Assembly (NCBI GenBank): GCA_014762625.1 | Contig: JABURQ010000133.1 | Span: 1-59,130 of the forward strand | DNA: 59,130 nucleotides | Source of the DNA: Planctomycetaceae bacterium | GTDB taxonomy: Bacteria > Planctomycetota > Planctomycetia > Planctomycetales > Planctomycetaceae | Direction of reading: 5' to 3' | Shown: in pieces, positions 36,540 through 44,510 of the stretch | Position numbering within the stretch: the stretch's first letter is position 1 | Layout: the number at the start of each line of letters is the position of its first letter | Made by a program: the position numbers and the translations under genes | The notes under the pieces: generated by a model | What the model saw: only the letters and a program-made list of their open reading frames with translations | What the model was told of the DNA's origin: nothing | The model's database searches: none

Positions 36540-37865
36540 GTGGCTGAACCGAAAAACATGATCGTGGCCCAATCCGGCGGGCCGTCTCCCGTCATCAACA
36601 ATACCGTTCGCGGCATCGTCGAAACCGCTCGCGAGATGTCCGAAATCGGCACGGTCTACGGCGGATTCCACGGGATCGAAGGTGTCCTGAAGGAAGAACT
36701 GATCGACCTGACGGCCCAATGTCCGGAAGAAATTGCCTTGCTGCGTACGACGCCCGCCGCCGGTTCGATCGGAACCTGTCGCTATAAACTCAAGGATTGG
36801 CAGAACGAGGACTTCGACCGCATCATCGAAGTCTTCAAAGCTCACAACATCGGTTACTTCGTCTATGTCGGCGGTAACGACTCCATGGATACCGCCAACA
36901 AAGTCGCCAACCTCGCCCGCGAACGCGGACTCGACGTCTGCGGCATCGGTGGACCGAAAACGATCGACAACGATGTCGGCGATAGTGAATTCAAGCTCAT
37001 CGACCATACACCCGGTTACGGTTCGACGGCGCGTTACTGGTCGAATTTCATTCAGATGTCGAATGAAGAGAACAACGGCAGTTGCCCCGCCGACCCTGTG
37101 CTCGTCTGTCAGGCGATGGGCCGCAAGATCGGTTACATTCCCGCCGCCGCACGTCTCGCGGACCCGAATCGCGAAATGCCGCTGCAAATCTATCTGGCGG
37201 AACGCAAAGTGACGCTCGAACAAATCCGTCACAACATCAACGAATGCCTGAAAGAACATGGCCGCGCGATTGTCGTCGTCAGCGAAGGACTCGAAATCGA
37301 AGGTCTGGAAATTCCGGAAGAGTTCGTCGTCCGCGATTCCTTCGGACACGCGATGCTCTCTTCCAGCAAGATCACCATCGCCCAGATGCTGGTGAACGCT
37401 CTCAACGATAAAGAGAAATTCAAACTCGCCGTCAAGGGAGCCGCCCGTTGTAATGTGCCGGGAACGCACCAGCGCAACGACATTATCCACGCCTCCAACG
37501 TTGACCTGACCGAGAGTTATTATGTCGGACAGAAAGCGGCGCTGCTCGCCGCTCATGGCGAACACGGTTACATGGCGTCGATTCTGCGAGCCGACCGCGA
37601 TAACTACACCGTCGAATATGGCAAAGCGCCACTCTCCGAGGTGGCCAACAGCGAACGTCACTTCCCATCTGATTGGATTTCGGAAGACGGCACCGACGTG
37701 ACGGATGACTTCATCAAGTATGCCCGTCCGCTCATCGGCGATAACTGGGTCAGCGTGCCGATTATCGACGGACGCATCCGCCTGGCTCAATTGAAACCGA
37801 TTCACGCCGATCAGAAGCTGGATTCGTACGTTCCGCAAGCGGACCGCATGGAAGCACCGAAGTAG
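36540..37865 (+). CDS. 6-phosphofructokinase, probably pyrophosphate-dependent
   Basis: The 441-aa glycolytic enzyme phosphorylates fructose-6-phosphate. Key motifs are AQSGGPSPVINNT, GGNDSMDTA (Asp114), GPKTIDNDV (Lys140) and DHTPGYGSTARY. In this family an Asp at the GG-x-D-S position and a Lys in PKTIDND favour pyrophosphate over ATP as phosphoryl donor, so the reaction may be reversible. The GTG start is supported by AAGGA about 9 nt upstream; an in-frame TTG 12 codons earlier overlaps the palindromic leader site. It stands alone as a plus-strand transcript divergent from mch. Substrate choice should be checked biochemically; the ATP alternative is not fully excluded. Confidence 0.9.
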   Translation: MAEPKNMIVAQSGGPSPVINNTVRGIVETAREMSEIGTVYGGFHGIEGVLKEELIDLTAQCPEEIALLRTTPAAGSIGTCRYKLKDWQNEDFDRIIEVFKAHNIGYFVYVGGNDSMDTANKVANLARERGLDVCGIGGPKTIDNDVGDSEFKLIDHTPGYGSTARYWSNFIQMSNEENNGSCPADPVLVCQAMGRKIGYIPAAARLADPNREMPLQIYLAERKVTLEQIRHNINECLKEHGRAIVVVSEGLEIEGLEIPEEFVVRDSFGHAMLSSSKITIAQMLVNALNDKEKFKLAVKGAARCNVPGTHQRNDIIHASNVDLTESYYVGQKAALLAAHGEHGYMASILRADRDNYTVEYGKAPLSEVANSERHFPSDWISEDGTDVTDDFIKYARPLIGDNWVSVPIIDGRIRLAQLKPIHADQKLDSYVPQADRMEAPK

Positions 37866-37975
37866 GGATTAGGATTCAGGAAACAGGAGTCAGGATTTAG
37901 TAGGGCCGGTTCCACCAACCATGATGATTGACGCAAAGACGCGGAGATTCAGAGCATCGCAAAGGATAATCCCAA

Positions 37976-38779
37976 ATGAGATTGAATCAATCTGATCTTT
38001 TGCAGGTCTTCGGGGAGGTCACCCGATCGCACTTATCTCCAGCCACTCGCTTACGAGAAGTGTTTGTCGATCAGGATCAATCTCACCTCGACCCTCTACT
38101 TTTTGCCCAGTTCATTTATTTAAAAACCACTTTTGCTTTACCGGATGATGAATGGGGAAAAATTTTATCGAAGGGCAACTCATCGAAACAATACTGGGAC
38201 CTATTGGAATTCACCTGGGACGATGTTTCGGAGTCGGTAACGTTCGGAGAGATCGCTGATGCATTCCTGAAACGAATTCCCGGCCTTCAATTTCAACCGC
38301 TCAACATTTGCGGAGTGGATTGCCTGCCTGCAGGAGTTTTTTACGACTTGAAGAGCATAGTGAGCCCCTGGGAACATCAACGTCACATTTCAGTAATGCC
38401 AAGCACAAAACTGGAAGACGCAATTGGTCGCAGATCGCTCTGGTATTTCTGGACACGACTAGAGTTCTTGTCAAAAAGAAAATTACCTCAGGTCAAAAAC
38501 TTATTCCATTCCATACTGTTTTCTTTGACCTGTTTTTTGGGGTTAATCTTTCTCATCGCATGCCTGTTTCACTTAATCTCTTCAGCAGCTTTGTTGAGCC
38601 TGCCGGTTACTGGCATATCTCTCACGATCCTGGCTTACATCTTGATCGGACTCAGAGTTTCTGATTATTACTGGTCACCAAAATCGATTCAGACCTTTCG
38701 TGATCTTGCAGAATTTATCGCTCAATCGCGAGACGAGACGAATCTTGATACTTACACTGGAGTGTCAGGCACAGCCTGA
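37976..38779 (+). CDS. Hypothetical protein with C-terminal membrane hairpin
   Basis: I do not recognise the family. The 267-aa product has a soluble N-terminal half (about 1-170) with acidic and aromatic residues. Two closely spaced hydrophobic helices (SILFSLTCFLGLIFLIACLF and LPVTGISLTILAYILIGL, about 177-225) follow, then a short hydrophilic tail. AAAGGA about 9 nt upstream supports the ATG. The base composition is AT-richer than in neighbouring genes, hinting at a separate history. The last codons and the stop lie inside a palindromic repeat (38764-38780), so the C-terminus is formed by that repeat. The preceding 110 bp are repeat-like non-coding DNA. Confidence 0.7.
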   Translation: MRLNQSDLLQVFGEVTRSHLSPATRLREVFVDQDQSHLDPLLFAQFIYLKTTFALPDDEWGKILSKGNSSKQYWDLLEFTWDDVSESVTFGEIADAFLKRIPGLQFQPLNICGVDCLPAGVFYDLKSIVSPWEHQRHISVMPSTKLEDAIGRRSLWYFWTRLEFLSKRKLPQVKNLFHSILFSLTCFLGLIFLIACLFHLISSAALLSLPVTGISLTILAYILIGLRVSDYYWSPKSIQTFRDLAEFIAQSRDETNLDTYTGVSGTA

Positions 38780-38841
38780 CCTACAACAAATAACATTCGA
38801 CGTCCACCGTAGGCCGACACTCCGTGTCGGCACCTTGGACG
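38764..38841. repeat. Pair of palindromic repeats in opposite orientation
   Basis: Two palindromes lie back to back: GTCAGGCACAGCCTGAC (38764-38780) and GCCGACAC-TCC-GTGTCGGC (38813-38831). Each is flanked on its inner side by CTAC/GTAG, so the two units point at each other. Outer matches CGTCCA (38801-38806) and TGGACG (38836-38841) extend the second stem. The first overlaps the stop codon of the membrane-protein gene. Confidence 0.75.
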
Positions 38842-38920
38842 CGGAATAATAAAGAATGCCCCTGCGTGCTTGCACGAGGCTCAAAACAAACCATAACCAT
38901 TAACCAAGAACAAACCGACC

Positions 38921-39799
38921 ATGTCACACCCACTCGACAACTTCGAAAAGAAACACGACTTCTTCATCGGCATCGATTCCGACGGCTGTGCCTTCGACGC
39001 CATGGAAATCAAACACAAGGAATGTTTCATTCCCAACTTCATCAAATACTTCAACCTGCAACCGGTTTCGAAGTATGCCCGTGAAGCGGCCGAGTTCACG
39101 AATCTCTATTCCAAAAGCCGGGGAGCGAATCGTTTCCTCTCCTATATCGAAGCGCTCGATTTGCTGGAAGAACGCGACGAAGTCAAAGCCCGCAACGCGA
39201 AGATTCCGCGACTGCAAGCCGTCCGCGACTGGACACAGAAGGAAACCAAACTCGGCAACCCGGCTCTCAAAGCCGCTGTCGAAGAAAGTAACGATCCCGA
39301 ATTAAAACAGGCACTCGAATGGTCGTTGGCTGTGAACGAAACGGTTGCGGACATCGTCCACGGCGTTCCGCCGTTTCCGCTGGTTCGCGAATCCCTGGAA
39401 AAACTTTCCGACAAAGCCGACATGATTGTCTGTTCGTCAACACCGTCCGCCGCTCTGCAATCCGAGTGGACCGAACACGGCCTGATCGATTACGTGCAGG
39501 CGATCTGCGGTCAGGAATCGGGAAACAAGAAACAGAATCTCACCAAAGGGCTCGAATTCGGCTACGAAAAGGAAAAGTGCCTGATGATGGGAGACGCCCC
39601 CGGCGATATGAACGCCGCTACGGCTGTCGGGATTTTGTACTTCCCGATCAATCCGGGTCACGAAGACGCAAGTTGGGAGAAGTTCTACAACGAAGGGATG
39701 CAGAAGTTCCTCGACGGCACCTTCGCCGGAGCGTATCAGGACGAACTGATCGCCGAGTTCAACACCTACCTGCCGGAAGTTCCCCCCTGGAAGAAGTAG
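38921..39799 (+). CDS. HAD-superfamily hydrolase
   Basis: The 292-aa phosphatase-like protein carries HAD motif I near the N-terminus (IGIDSDGCAFDAM, with D-x-D-G), motif II in VCSSTPSAAL, and motif III/IV in KCLMMGDAPGDMNAA. A large helical cap of about 120 residues lies between motifs I and II, matching C1-type HAD enzymes. The substrate is unknown; such proteins often dephosphorylate small metabolites. It has no signal peptide and stands as a single gene between the repeat pair and a strong terminator at 39825. The usual Lys is found in the stretch GNKKQNLTKGLEFGYEK. Confidence 0.88.
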   Translation: MSHPLDNFEKKHDFFIGIDSDGCAFDAMEIKHKECFIPNFIKYFNLQPVSKYAREAAEFTNLYSKSRGANRFLSYIEALDLLEERDEVKARNAKIPRLQAVRDWTQKETKLGNPALKAAVEESNDPELKQALEWSLAVNETVADIVHGVPPFPLVRESLEKLSDKADMIVCSSTPSAALQSEWTEHGLIDYVQAICGQESGNKKQNLTKGLEFGYEKEKCLMMGDAPGDMNAATAVGILYFPINPGHEDASWEKFYNEGMQKFLDGTFAGAYQDELIAEFNTYLPEVPPWKK

Positions 39800-39824
39800 G
39801 CTTGGATGTCTCACAAAAAAACCG

Positions 39825-39858
39825 ACGGGAGTCTCGTTCATCGAGTCTCCCGTTTTTT
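39825..39858 (+). terminator. Rho-independent terminator after the HAD hydrolase gene
   Basis: Stem ACGGGAG...CTCCCGT, extended by CTCG/CGAG with one internal mismatch and a 5-nt loop, is followed by TTTTTT. An A-run precedes the left arm, so it may also work on the opposite strand. Confidence 0.9.
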
Positions 39859-39925
39859 ATTGAGCTGCAGGCTCAGAGATTTATTCAGTTTGAATCGTTC
39901 TTCATTGCCAGAGTATGATGAGATC

Positions 39926-40891
39926 ATGAATACACGATTAATCGCCATTGCATTGCTGACTTTTCTCCCCTTTTCAAATTGTGCAGGTGAAGAAAACTCC
40001 ATCCTCGGCGATTGGGCCATCATCACACCTACCGGCGAAGCAGCCTGGTTGAGTGTTTCTATGGAGAATGGTAAGCCTCATGCTGAGCTCATGTGGGCCG
40101 TGGGGGGAGTGCGAGTAATCTCAGATTTTTTACTCGAAGGCAGTCGACTCGCGTTCGACCGAAAACGGAAAGGAAATCCGCAGACGTTCGAGTTCTCGGC
40201 GGAAGGGGAGCAACTTTCGGGTGTCCTCACCTCGTTCGACAAATTACGCCTTTCCAATCTGTCCCGCCAGAAATTCACCGGCAAACGGATGCCGCCTCTG
40301 CCACCGAAACCTGATCTCTCCAAGATCAAATTTGGACCGAAACAAGTTCTGTTCAATGGGGAAGATCTCACTGGTTGGAAGGTGACAGATAAGTCCAAAA
40401 AGAACGGCTGGTCGGTCAAAAATGGGGTCATGGTCAACGATACGCCGAAGACAGACTTTTCAGCGTACGGCGATCACGCCAATCTACGGACCGAAAAAGA
40501 GTTCGAAGACTTTCGGCTGCACATCGAATTTCAACCTCCGTCGGGCGGCAATAGTGGCGTCTATTTACGCGGGATGTACGAAGTGCAGGTTGTTGACCGG
40601 GATTCCAAAATGCAAGGTCTTCAGGGAGTCGGCTCCATCTTCGGTCGGATCAAAGCGATCGAAAATGCGGGTAAGCCGGGTGGAGAATGGAACGTCTATG
40701 ACATTACGCTCGTCGATCGACATGTGACAGTCGTTTTGAATGGCGAAACCGTGATCGACAACCAACCCGTCGCGGGACCGACAGGCGGTGCGATTCAAAG
40801 TGACGTCACCAAGCCGGGACCGATTTATCTGCAGGGCGATCATACGTCGGTCAAGTACCGCAACATCTGGATCGAACCGGTGGTGAAGTAA
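39926..40891 (+). CDS. Exported DUF1080 (3-keto-disaccharide hydrolase-like) protein
   Basis: The 321-aa product has a signal peptide (MNTRLIAIALLTFLPFSNC). The Cys lies near a lipobox-like FSNC, so lipidation is possible but weakly supported. A small N-terminal beta domain spans about 25-125. The C-terminal DUF1080 jelly-roll (about 135-321) begins with FNGEDLTGWKV and shows EFQPPSGGNSGVYLRGMYEV and VVDRDSK. DUF1080 proteins are numerous in planctomycetes and belong to the concanavalin-like glucanase fold; some act on 3-keto-glycosides. A longer upstream reading from 39806 runs through the terminator stem and is rejected. No paired oxidoreductase gene is adjacent. Confidence 0.9.
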   Translation: MNTRLIAIALLTFLPFSNCAGEENSILGDWAIITPTGEAAWLSVSMENGKPHAELMWAVGGVRVISDFLLEGSRLAFDRKRKGNPQTFEFSAEGEQLSGVLTSFDKLRLSNLSRQKFTGKRMPPLPPKPDLSKIKFGPKQVLFNGEDLTGWKVTDKSKKNGWSVKNGVMVNDTPKTDFSAYGDHANLRTEKEFEDFRLHIEFQPPSGGNSGVYLRGMYEVQVVDRDSKMQGLQGVGSIFGRIKAIENAGKPGGEWNVYDITLVDRHVTVVLNGETVIDNQPVAGPTGGAIQSDVTKPGPIYLQGDHTSVKYRNIWIEPVVK

Positions 40892-40970
40892 CGGTCGGTA
40901 TCTTTGAAAAATTTGTTCCGGTTGTGGAAACGTGTTGATAGGATAGCTGCGTCCACTTTCTGAAAACGCG

Positions 40971-41999
40971 ATGACCATGCCCGACAACGACACCTCTGCT
41001 CCCGAGCCGACCGAAGATCGCGCGAAAGAAGCTGCCCCTTCCCCGAAACGACGTCGTGGTTGTTTACGGTGGCTGGTGTTGATCGGGTTGATTCTGATCG
41101 GCGGAGCGGCGTTTTACGTCAATTTCTGGTTGTATCACCCGATGGGAGAAGGGCCGGCGGGACCGCCGGTCGCGGCGGCGCCGTTCGAGGAAACCTGGAG
41201 CGAACGTCCCGTCGTGTTGCTCGGTTTTGGAGACAGCGTCATCGCCGGCTACGGCGCGACGAGCGGTAAAGGGGTTTACGACCGGCTCGTCAAAAACCCG
41301 GACGATGAATTCACCGACATGCAAGGCATTTCGCTCTCCGCAGTGTTACCGAACCTGTCCGAGAATAATTTGGCCCTCTCCGGTTCCACCTCACTCGAAC
41401 ATCTCGAAATTCTGATCCCGAAGATTCCCAAATACTCAGACGAAACGTTCGGGATCGTCGTCGCCACCATCGGCGGAAACGACATCATCCATATGTACGG
41501 CAGAACGCCGCCGCGAGAAGGGGCGATGTACGGAGCGACCTTGAAACAGGCGCAACCCTGGATTCGGAATTTAGAAGAACGTCTCAACACGATTTTGGAT
41601 GAAATCGCGGAGCGTTTCCCGGGCGGGTATCACGTCTTTCTGGCGAATATTTACGACCCGACTGACGGCATCGGCGATACGGTGAACGCCGGTCTGCCCG
41701 CGTGGCCAGAGGGATTGAAAGTCCTGAATGCTTATAACGACATCATCCAACAGACATGCACCCAGCGAGACGACGCCACGCTGGTCGACATGCACAGTGC
41801 CTTCCAGGGACATGGGATTCATTCGCGTCAATTCTGGCGATCGTTTTACGATGCCGACGACCCCGGTTACTGGTATTGGGATAACCTCGAAGATCCGAAC
41901 GACCGCGGGTACGACGCCTTACGGCGACTCTTTCTGAACCAGATGGCTGAGGTGTTGCCGGAACGGCTGCAGGAATTGAGGAGCGTCAAAAAAAATTAA
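40971..41999 (+). CDS. Membrane-anchored SGNH/GDSL-type hydrolase with altered catalytic His
   Basis: The 342-aa product has a cytoplasmic basic N-terminus, a signal anchor (about 30-52, WLVLIGLILIGGAAFYVNFW) and an external SGNH fold. Block I reads LLGFGDSVIAGYG with nucleophile Ser89, and block III ATIGGNDI has Asn170. The block V position, usually (D-x-x)-H-P-N-x-x-G-Y, here reads EDPNDRGYDAL, with Asp308 where the catalytic His is expected. It may therefore be a non-canonical or inactive esterase. A 3' copy of this gene lies in the pseudogene at 44228-44510 and keeps the same Asp. Two starts six bases apart are possible; the upstream is used. Confidence 0.85.
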   Translation: MTMPDNDTSAPEPTEDRAKEAAPSPKRRRGCLRWLVLIGLILIGGAAFYVNFWLYHPMGEGPAGPPVAAAPFEETWSERPVVLLGFGDSVIAGYGATSGKGVYDRLVKNPDDEFTDMQGISLSAVLPNLSENNLALSGSTSLEHLEILIPKIPKYSDETFGIVVATIGGNDIIHMYGRTPPREGAMYGATLKQAQPWIRNLEERLNTILDEIAERFPGGYHVFLANIYDPTDGIGDTVNAGLPAWPEGLKVLNAYNDIIQQTCTQRDDATLVDMHSAFQGHGIHSRQFWRSFYDADDPGYWYWDNLEDPNDRGYDALRRLFLNQMAEVLPERLQELRSVKKN

Positions 42000-42163
42000 C
42001 GCCTCTCGTTCTTACGATGATTTTTTACCAGGCCTTGAATCTTTGTGAGTAACGCATCAGACTCAAATGAGGCGACCATTCAGCCGGAGAATTGCTGCAA
42101 TCAGCGTCTCGATCTCTGTCTTGTGCTGTTCCCAGCACCATTTTCCATAACAATGACCAGTCC

Positions 42164-42658
42164 ATGGAGAACGCGTTCAACAATCAGTCTCCTCGAAAAC
42201 GATCGCGAAAGAAATATCTTCTCGTTGTCTTGATGCCGGTCCTGACGGGAGCCTTTGTCGGCACCGGAAGCTACACATTCATGTATGCGAACGGGGCATC
42301 CTATCTCAGTAATGACCCGAACGCCTGCGCGAACTGTCACGTGATGAACGATCATCTCTCCGCCTGGCAAAAATCATCTCATCACGCGGTGGCAACCTGT
42401 AACGACTGTCACGCTCCACATGGATCGCTGGCTGGTAAGTATTTTGTGAAAGCCGTGAATGGTTGGAATCACTCACTCGCTTTCACGACAGGTAACTTTC
42501 CTGACGAGATGAGAATCACCGATTTCAATCGATCCGTGACGGAGGGGGCCTGTCGGCACTGCCACTCTGAACTGACCGGTTCGATGCACGCCACCGTCAC
42601 CGCGACCGAAGAGATTTCCTGCCTGCATTGCCACGATCAGGTAGGCCATTTGGAATAA
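42164..42658 (+). CDS. nrfH: Cytochrome c nitrite reductase small subunit (NapC/NirT type)
   Basis: The 164-aa membrane tetrahaem quinol dehydrogenase feeds electrons from menaquinol to NrfA. An N-terminal transmembrane anchor (YLLVVLMPVLTGAFVGTGSY) lies at about 18-40. Four haem motifs follow in order: CANCH, CNDCH, CRHCH and CLHCH. The basic N-terminus faces the cytoplasm. It lies 5 bp upstream of nrfA on the same strand, a two-gene nrfHA operon typical of menaquinone-based ammonification. I see no clear FNR-like site in the 160 bp upstream. No maturation genes are nearby. Confidence 0.95.
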   Translation: MENAFNNQSPRKRSRKKYLLVVLMPVLTGAFVGTGSYTFMYANGASYLSNDPNACANCHVMNDHLSAWQKSSHHAVATCNDCHAPHGSLAGKYFVKAVNGWNHSLAFTTGNFPDEMRITDFNRSVTEGACRHCHSELTGSMHATVTATEEISCLHCHDQVGHLE

Positions 42659-42663
42659 TTGAT

Positions 42664-44052
42664 ATGAACGAGACCCCCCCTTCCGGAATCAACTACCGCA
42701 CCGTACTTATCACAACGATTGTGTCCGCGGCTGCGACCTTTGGCGTGATTGCGCTGCTGATCGATATTTTTGAGAAAAAGCAGGAAGCGAAAGAAACGAC
42801 CTTCCGCGTTGTCGAGCTGGACGACACGACGACGGATCCCGCCATCTGGGGGAAGAATTTCCCTCAACAGTACGACGATTATTCAAAAACGGTCGATATG
42901 GTTCGCACGCGCTACGGCGGTAGCGAAGCGATCCCTCGCGATCCCGGCAGCGAGGATCCGAGAGAGGTGGTCGCGCAAAGCAAACTCGACCATCTGCCTG
43001 AATTGAAACGCCTATGGGCGGGTTATTCGTTCGCGCAGGACTTTCGCGAAGATCGCGGACATGCCTATATGTTATCCGATCAGATTCACACCGAACGCCA
43101 AGAGGTCGCCTCGCAACCGGGAACCTGCCTGCAGTGTCATGCCTCGGTTTACGTTCCCATGATGGAATTGGGAGAGGGCGACTTAATGGCCGGATTTGAA
43201 GCGTTAAACCAGATGACGTATGACAAGGCCGTCGATCACGTGTCGCATCCCGTTAGCTGCATCGATTGTCACGATCCGGACTCGATGGAATTGCGCGTCA
43301 CGCGGCCGGCGTTCATGGAAGGAATCCAGACTCTCAAAGAGCAGGCCGGAGTCTCTGATTATGAGGTCAACCGTGACGCCACACATCAGGAACTGCGAAC
43401 GTACGTCTGTGCGCAATGTCACGTCGAATATTACTTCCAGGGAGACAAGAAGCGTCTCACTTTCCCCTGGTCCAAAGGACTGAAAGCGGACCAGATCCTC
43501 GCTTACTTCGACGAGATTGAATTCAAAGACTGGACTCATGCCGAGACGGAGGCGCCGATGTTGAAAGCACAGCACCCGGAATATGAACTCTGGTCACAAG
43601 GAACCCACGCCAAAGCGGGGGTGACGTGCTCCGACTGTCACATGCCTTACAAACGAATTGGAGCGAAAAAAGTCAGTGACCATCATGTGCGCAGTCCGCT
43701 GCTCAACATTAATCGTGCGTGTCAAACGTGTCATAAAGGGAGTGAAGAGGAATTGTTGTCCCGAGCTGAGTCCATCCAAACTCGCCATACGGAGCTCCGT
43801 GATCTCGCGCTCGATGCAATTATCGATCTGATTGATTCCATCAACGCCGCACAAGAAGCGGGAGTTGATGAGCAAAAACTGAAAGTCGCTCGCAATTATC
43901 AGCGAAAGGCGACTTTCCTATGCGATTTCGTAGAAGCCGAAAACTCCTCCGGCTTTCATGCCGATCAAGAAGCGGCACGCGTGCTGGGACTCTCTCTCAA
44001 TTATGCGCGACTGGGAGAAAAGTCCTTGATGCAGAAAAAAGATGGGAAGTGA
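42664..44052 (+). CDS. nrfA: Cytochrome c nitrite reductase, ammonia-forming (NrfA)
   Basis: The 462-aa catalytic subunit reduces nitrite to ammonium with six electrons. The N-terminal hydrophobic helix (about 10-32) is probably a signal anchor or uncleaved signal peptide. Five haem motifs are visible: CLQCH, CIDCH, CAQCH, CSDCH and CQTCH. The first, which supplies the active-site haem and is CxxCK in E. coli, is CxxCH here. The catalytic environment is otherwise conserved, with CHVEYYF (active-site Tyr), KAQHPEYE (active-site His) and an Arg in EDRGHAYM. It may run dissimilatory nitrite reduction or detoxification. Confidence 0.96.
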   Translation: MNETPPSGINYRTVLITTIVSAAATFGVIALLIDIFEKKQEAKETTFRVVELDDTTTDPAIWGKNFPQQYDDYSKTVDMVRTRYGGSEAIPRDPGSEDPREVVAQSKLDHLPELKRLWAGYSFAQDFREDRGHAYMLSDQIHTERQEVASQPGTCLQCHASVYVPMMELGEGDLMAGFEALNQMTYDKAVDHVSHPVSCIDCHDPDSMELRVTRPAFMEGIQTLKEQAGVSDYEVNRDATHQELRTYVCAQCHVEYYFQGDKKRLTFPWSKGLKADQILAYFDEIEFKDWTHAETEAPMLKAQHPEYELWSQGTHAKAGVTCSDCHMPYKRIGAKKVSDHHVRSPLLNINRACQTCHKGSEEELLSRAESIQTRHTELRDLALDAIIDLIDSINAAQEAGVDEQKLKVARNYQRKATFLCDFVEAENSSGFHADQEAARVLGLSLNYARLGEKSLMQKKDGK

Positions 44053-44110
44053 TCTCCGGCCCGCAGCCCAATTCTATGGGTGACGGCAAGCGGTTGTTTA
44101 AATGCAATTG

Positions 44111-44190
44111 TTTCGGAGCTCAGGAAACATCTGGCAGGGGATCGCGAAGCAGTTCGAATGGAGGCGGTTTAATTTTCTGGATGCCGGGAT
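44111..44190 (+). pseudogene. Decayed 3' fragment of a Ser/Thr kinase sensor gene
   Basis: Read from 44111, the frame gives F-R-S-S-G-N-I-W-Q-G-I-A-K-Q-F-E. The intact kinase at 44699-46888 reads F-E-T-E-G-E-V-W-W-G-A-A-K-Q-F-E from residue 690. After one frame change the match continues as G-L-I-F-W-M in both. Only this tail remains; an in-frame TAA precedes it. Decay is more advanced than in the adjacent hydrolase fragment. The intact copy's matching segment is near 46766-46841. Confidence 0.65.
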
Positions 44191-44227
44191 TGGAAAACCG
44201 GTTCGCCGGATAGAGCAGGGGAGGACT

Positions 44228-44510
44228 GCAAGTTCTGCATGCTTATAACGACATCATCGCACAGACGTGCGCCGAGCGAGACGACGCCACGCTGTTCGAT
44301 AGGCACGGAACCTTCCTGGGGCACGGGATTCATTCGCGTCAATTCTGACGATCGTTTTACGATGCCGGGGATCCCGGTTACTGGTATTGGAATAATCTCG
44401 AAGATCCCAGTAACCGCCGTTACGATGCTTCGCGGCGAATCTTTCTCAATCGGATAGCGAACGTACTGCCCGAGTTGCTGAAAGAACCGATACAGGATGA
44501 TAACAACTGA
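44228..44510 (+). pseudogene. Decayed 3' fragment of the SGNH hydrolase gene
   Basis: This copy parallels 41717-41999 at a constant offset of +2511 across its best stretch: 44325-44366 equals 41814-41855 with one mismatch in 42 bases. That mismatch changes a Trp codon (TGG) to TGA at 44346-44348. The remaining frame reads L-H-A-Y-N-D-I-I-A-Q-T-C-A-E-R-D-D-A-T-L and continues to a stop at 44508-44510. The N-terminal two-thirds, including the nucleophile block, is missing. It lies directly after the kinase-tail fragment and before the intact kinase. Confidence 0.92.

Noticed and set aside
36435-37838. 467-aa minus-strand frame opposite the phosphofructokinase gene
   Set aside because: Shadow of a well-conserved enzyme; no motif and no ribosome site.
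42164-44052. nrfHA as a recently transferred island
   Set aside because: Base composition and codon use look like those of neighbours; only the duplication scar suggests a rearrangement, and it does not show an origin outside the lineage.
44239-44457. Short plus-strand frame in the decayed interval considered as a new gene
   Set aside because: It is a different reading frame of the SGNH pseudogene; the homologous frame contains the nonsense codon at 44346.
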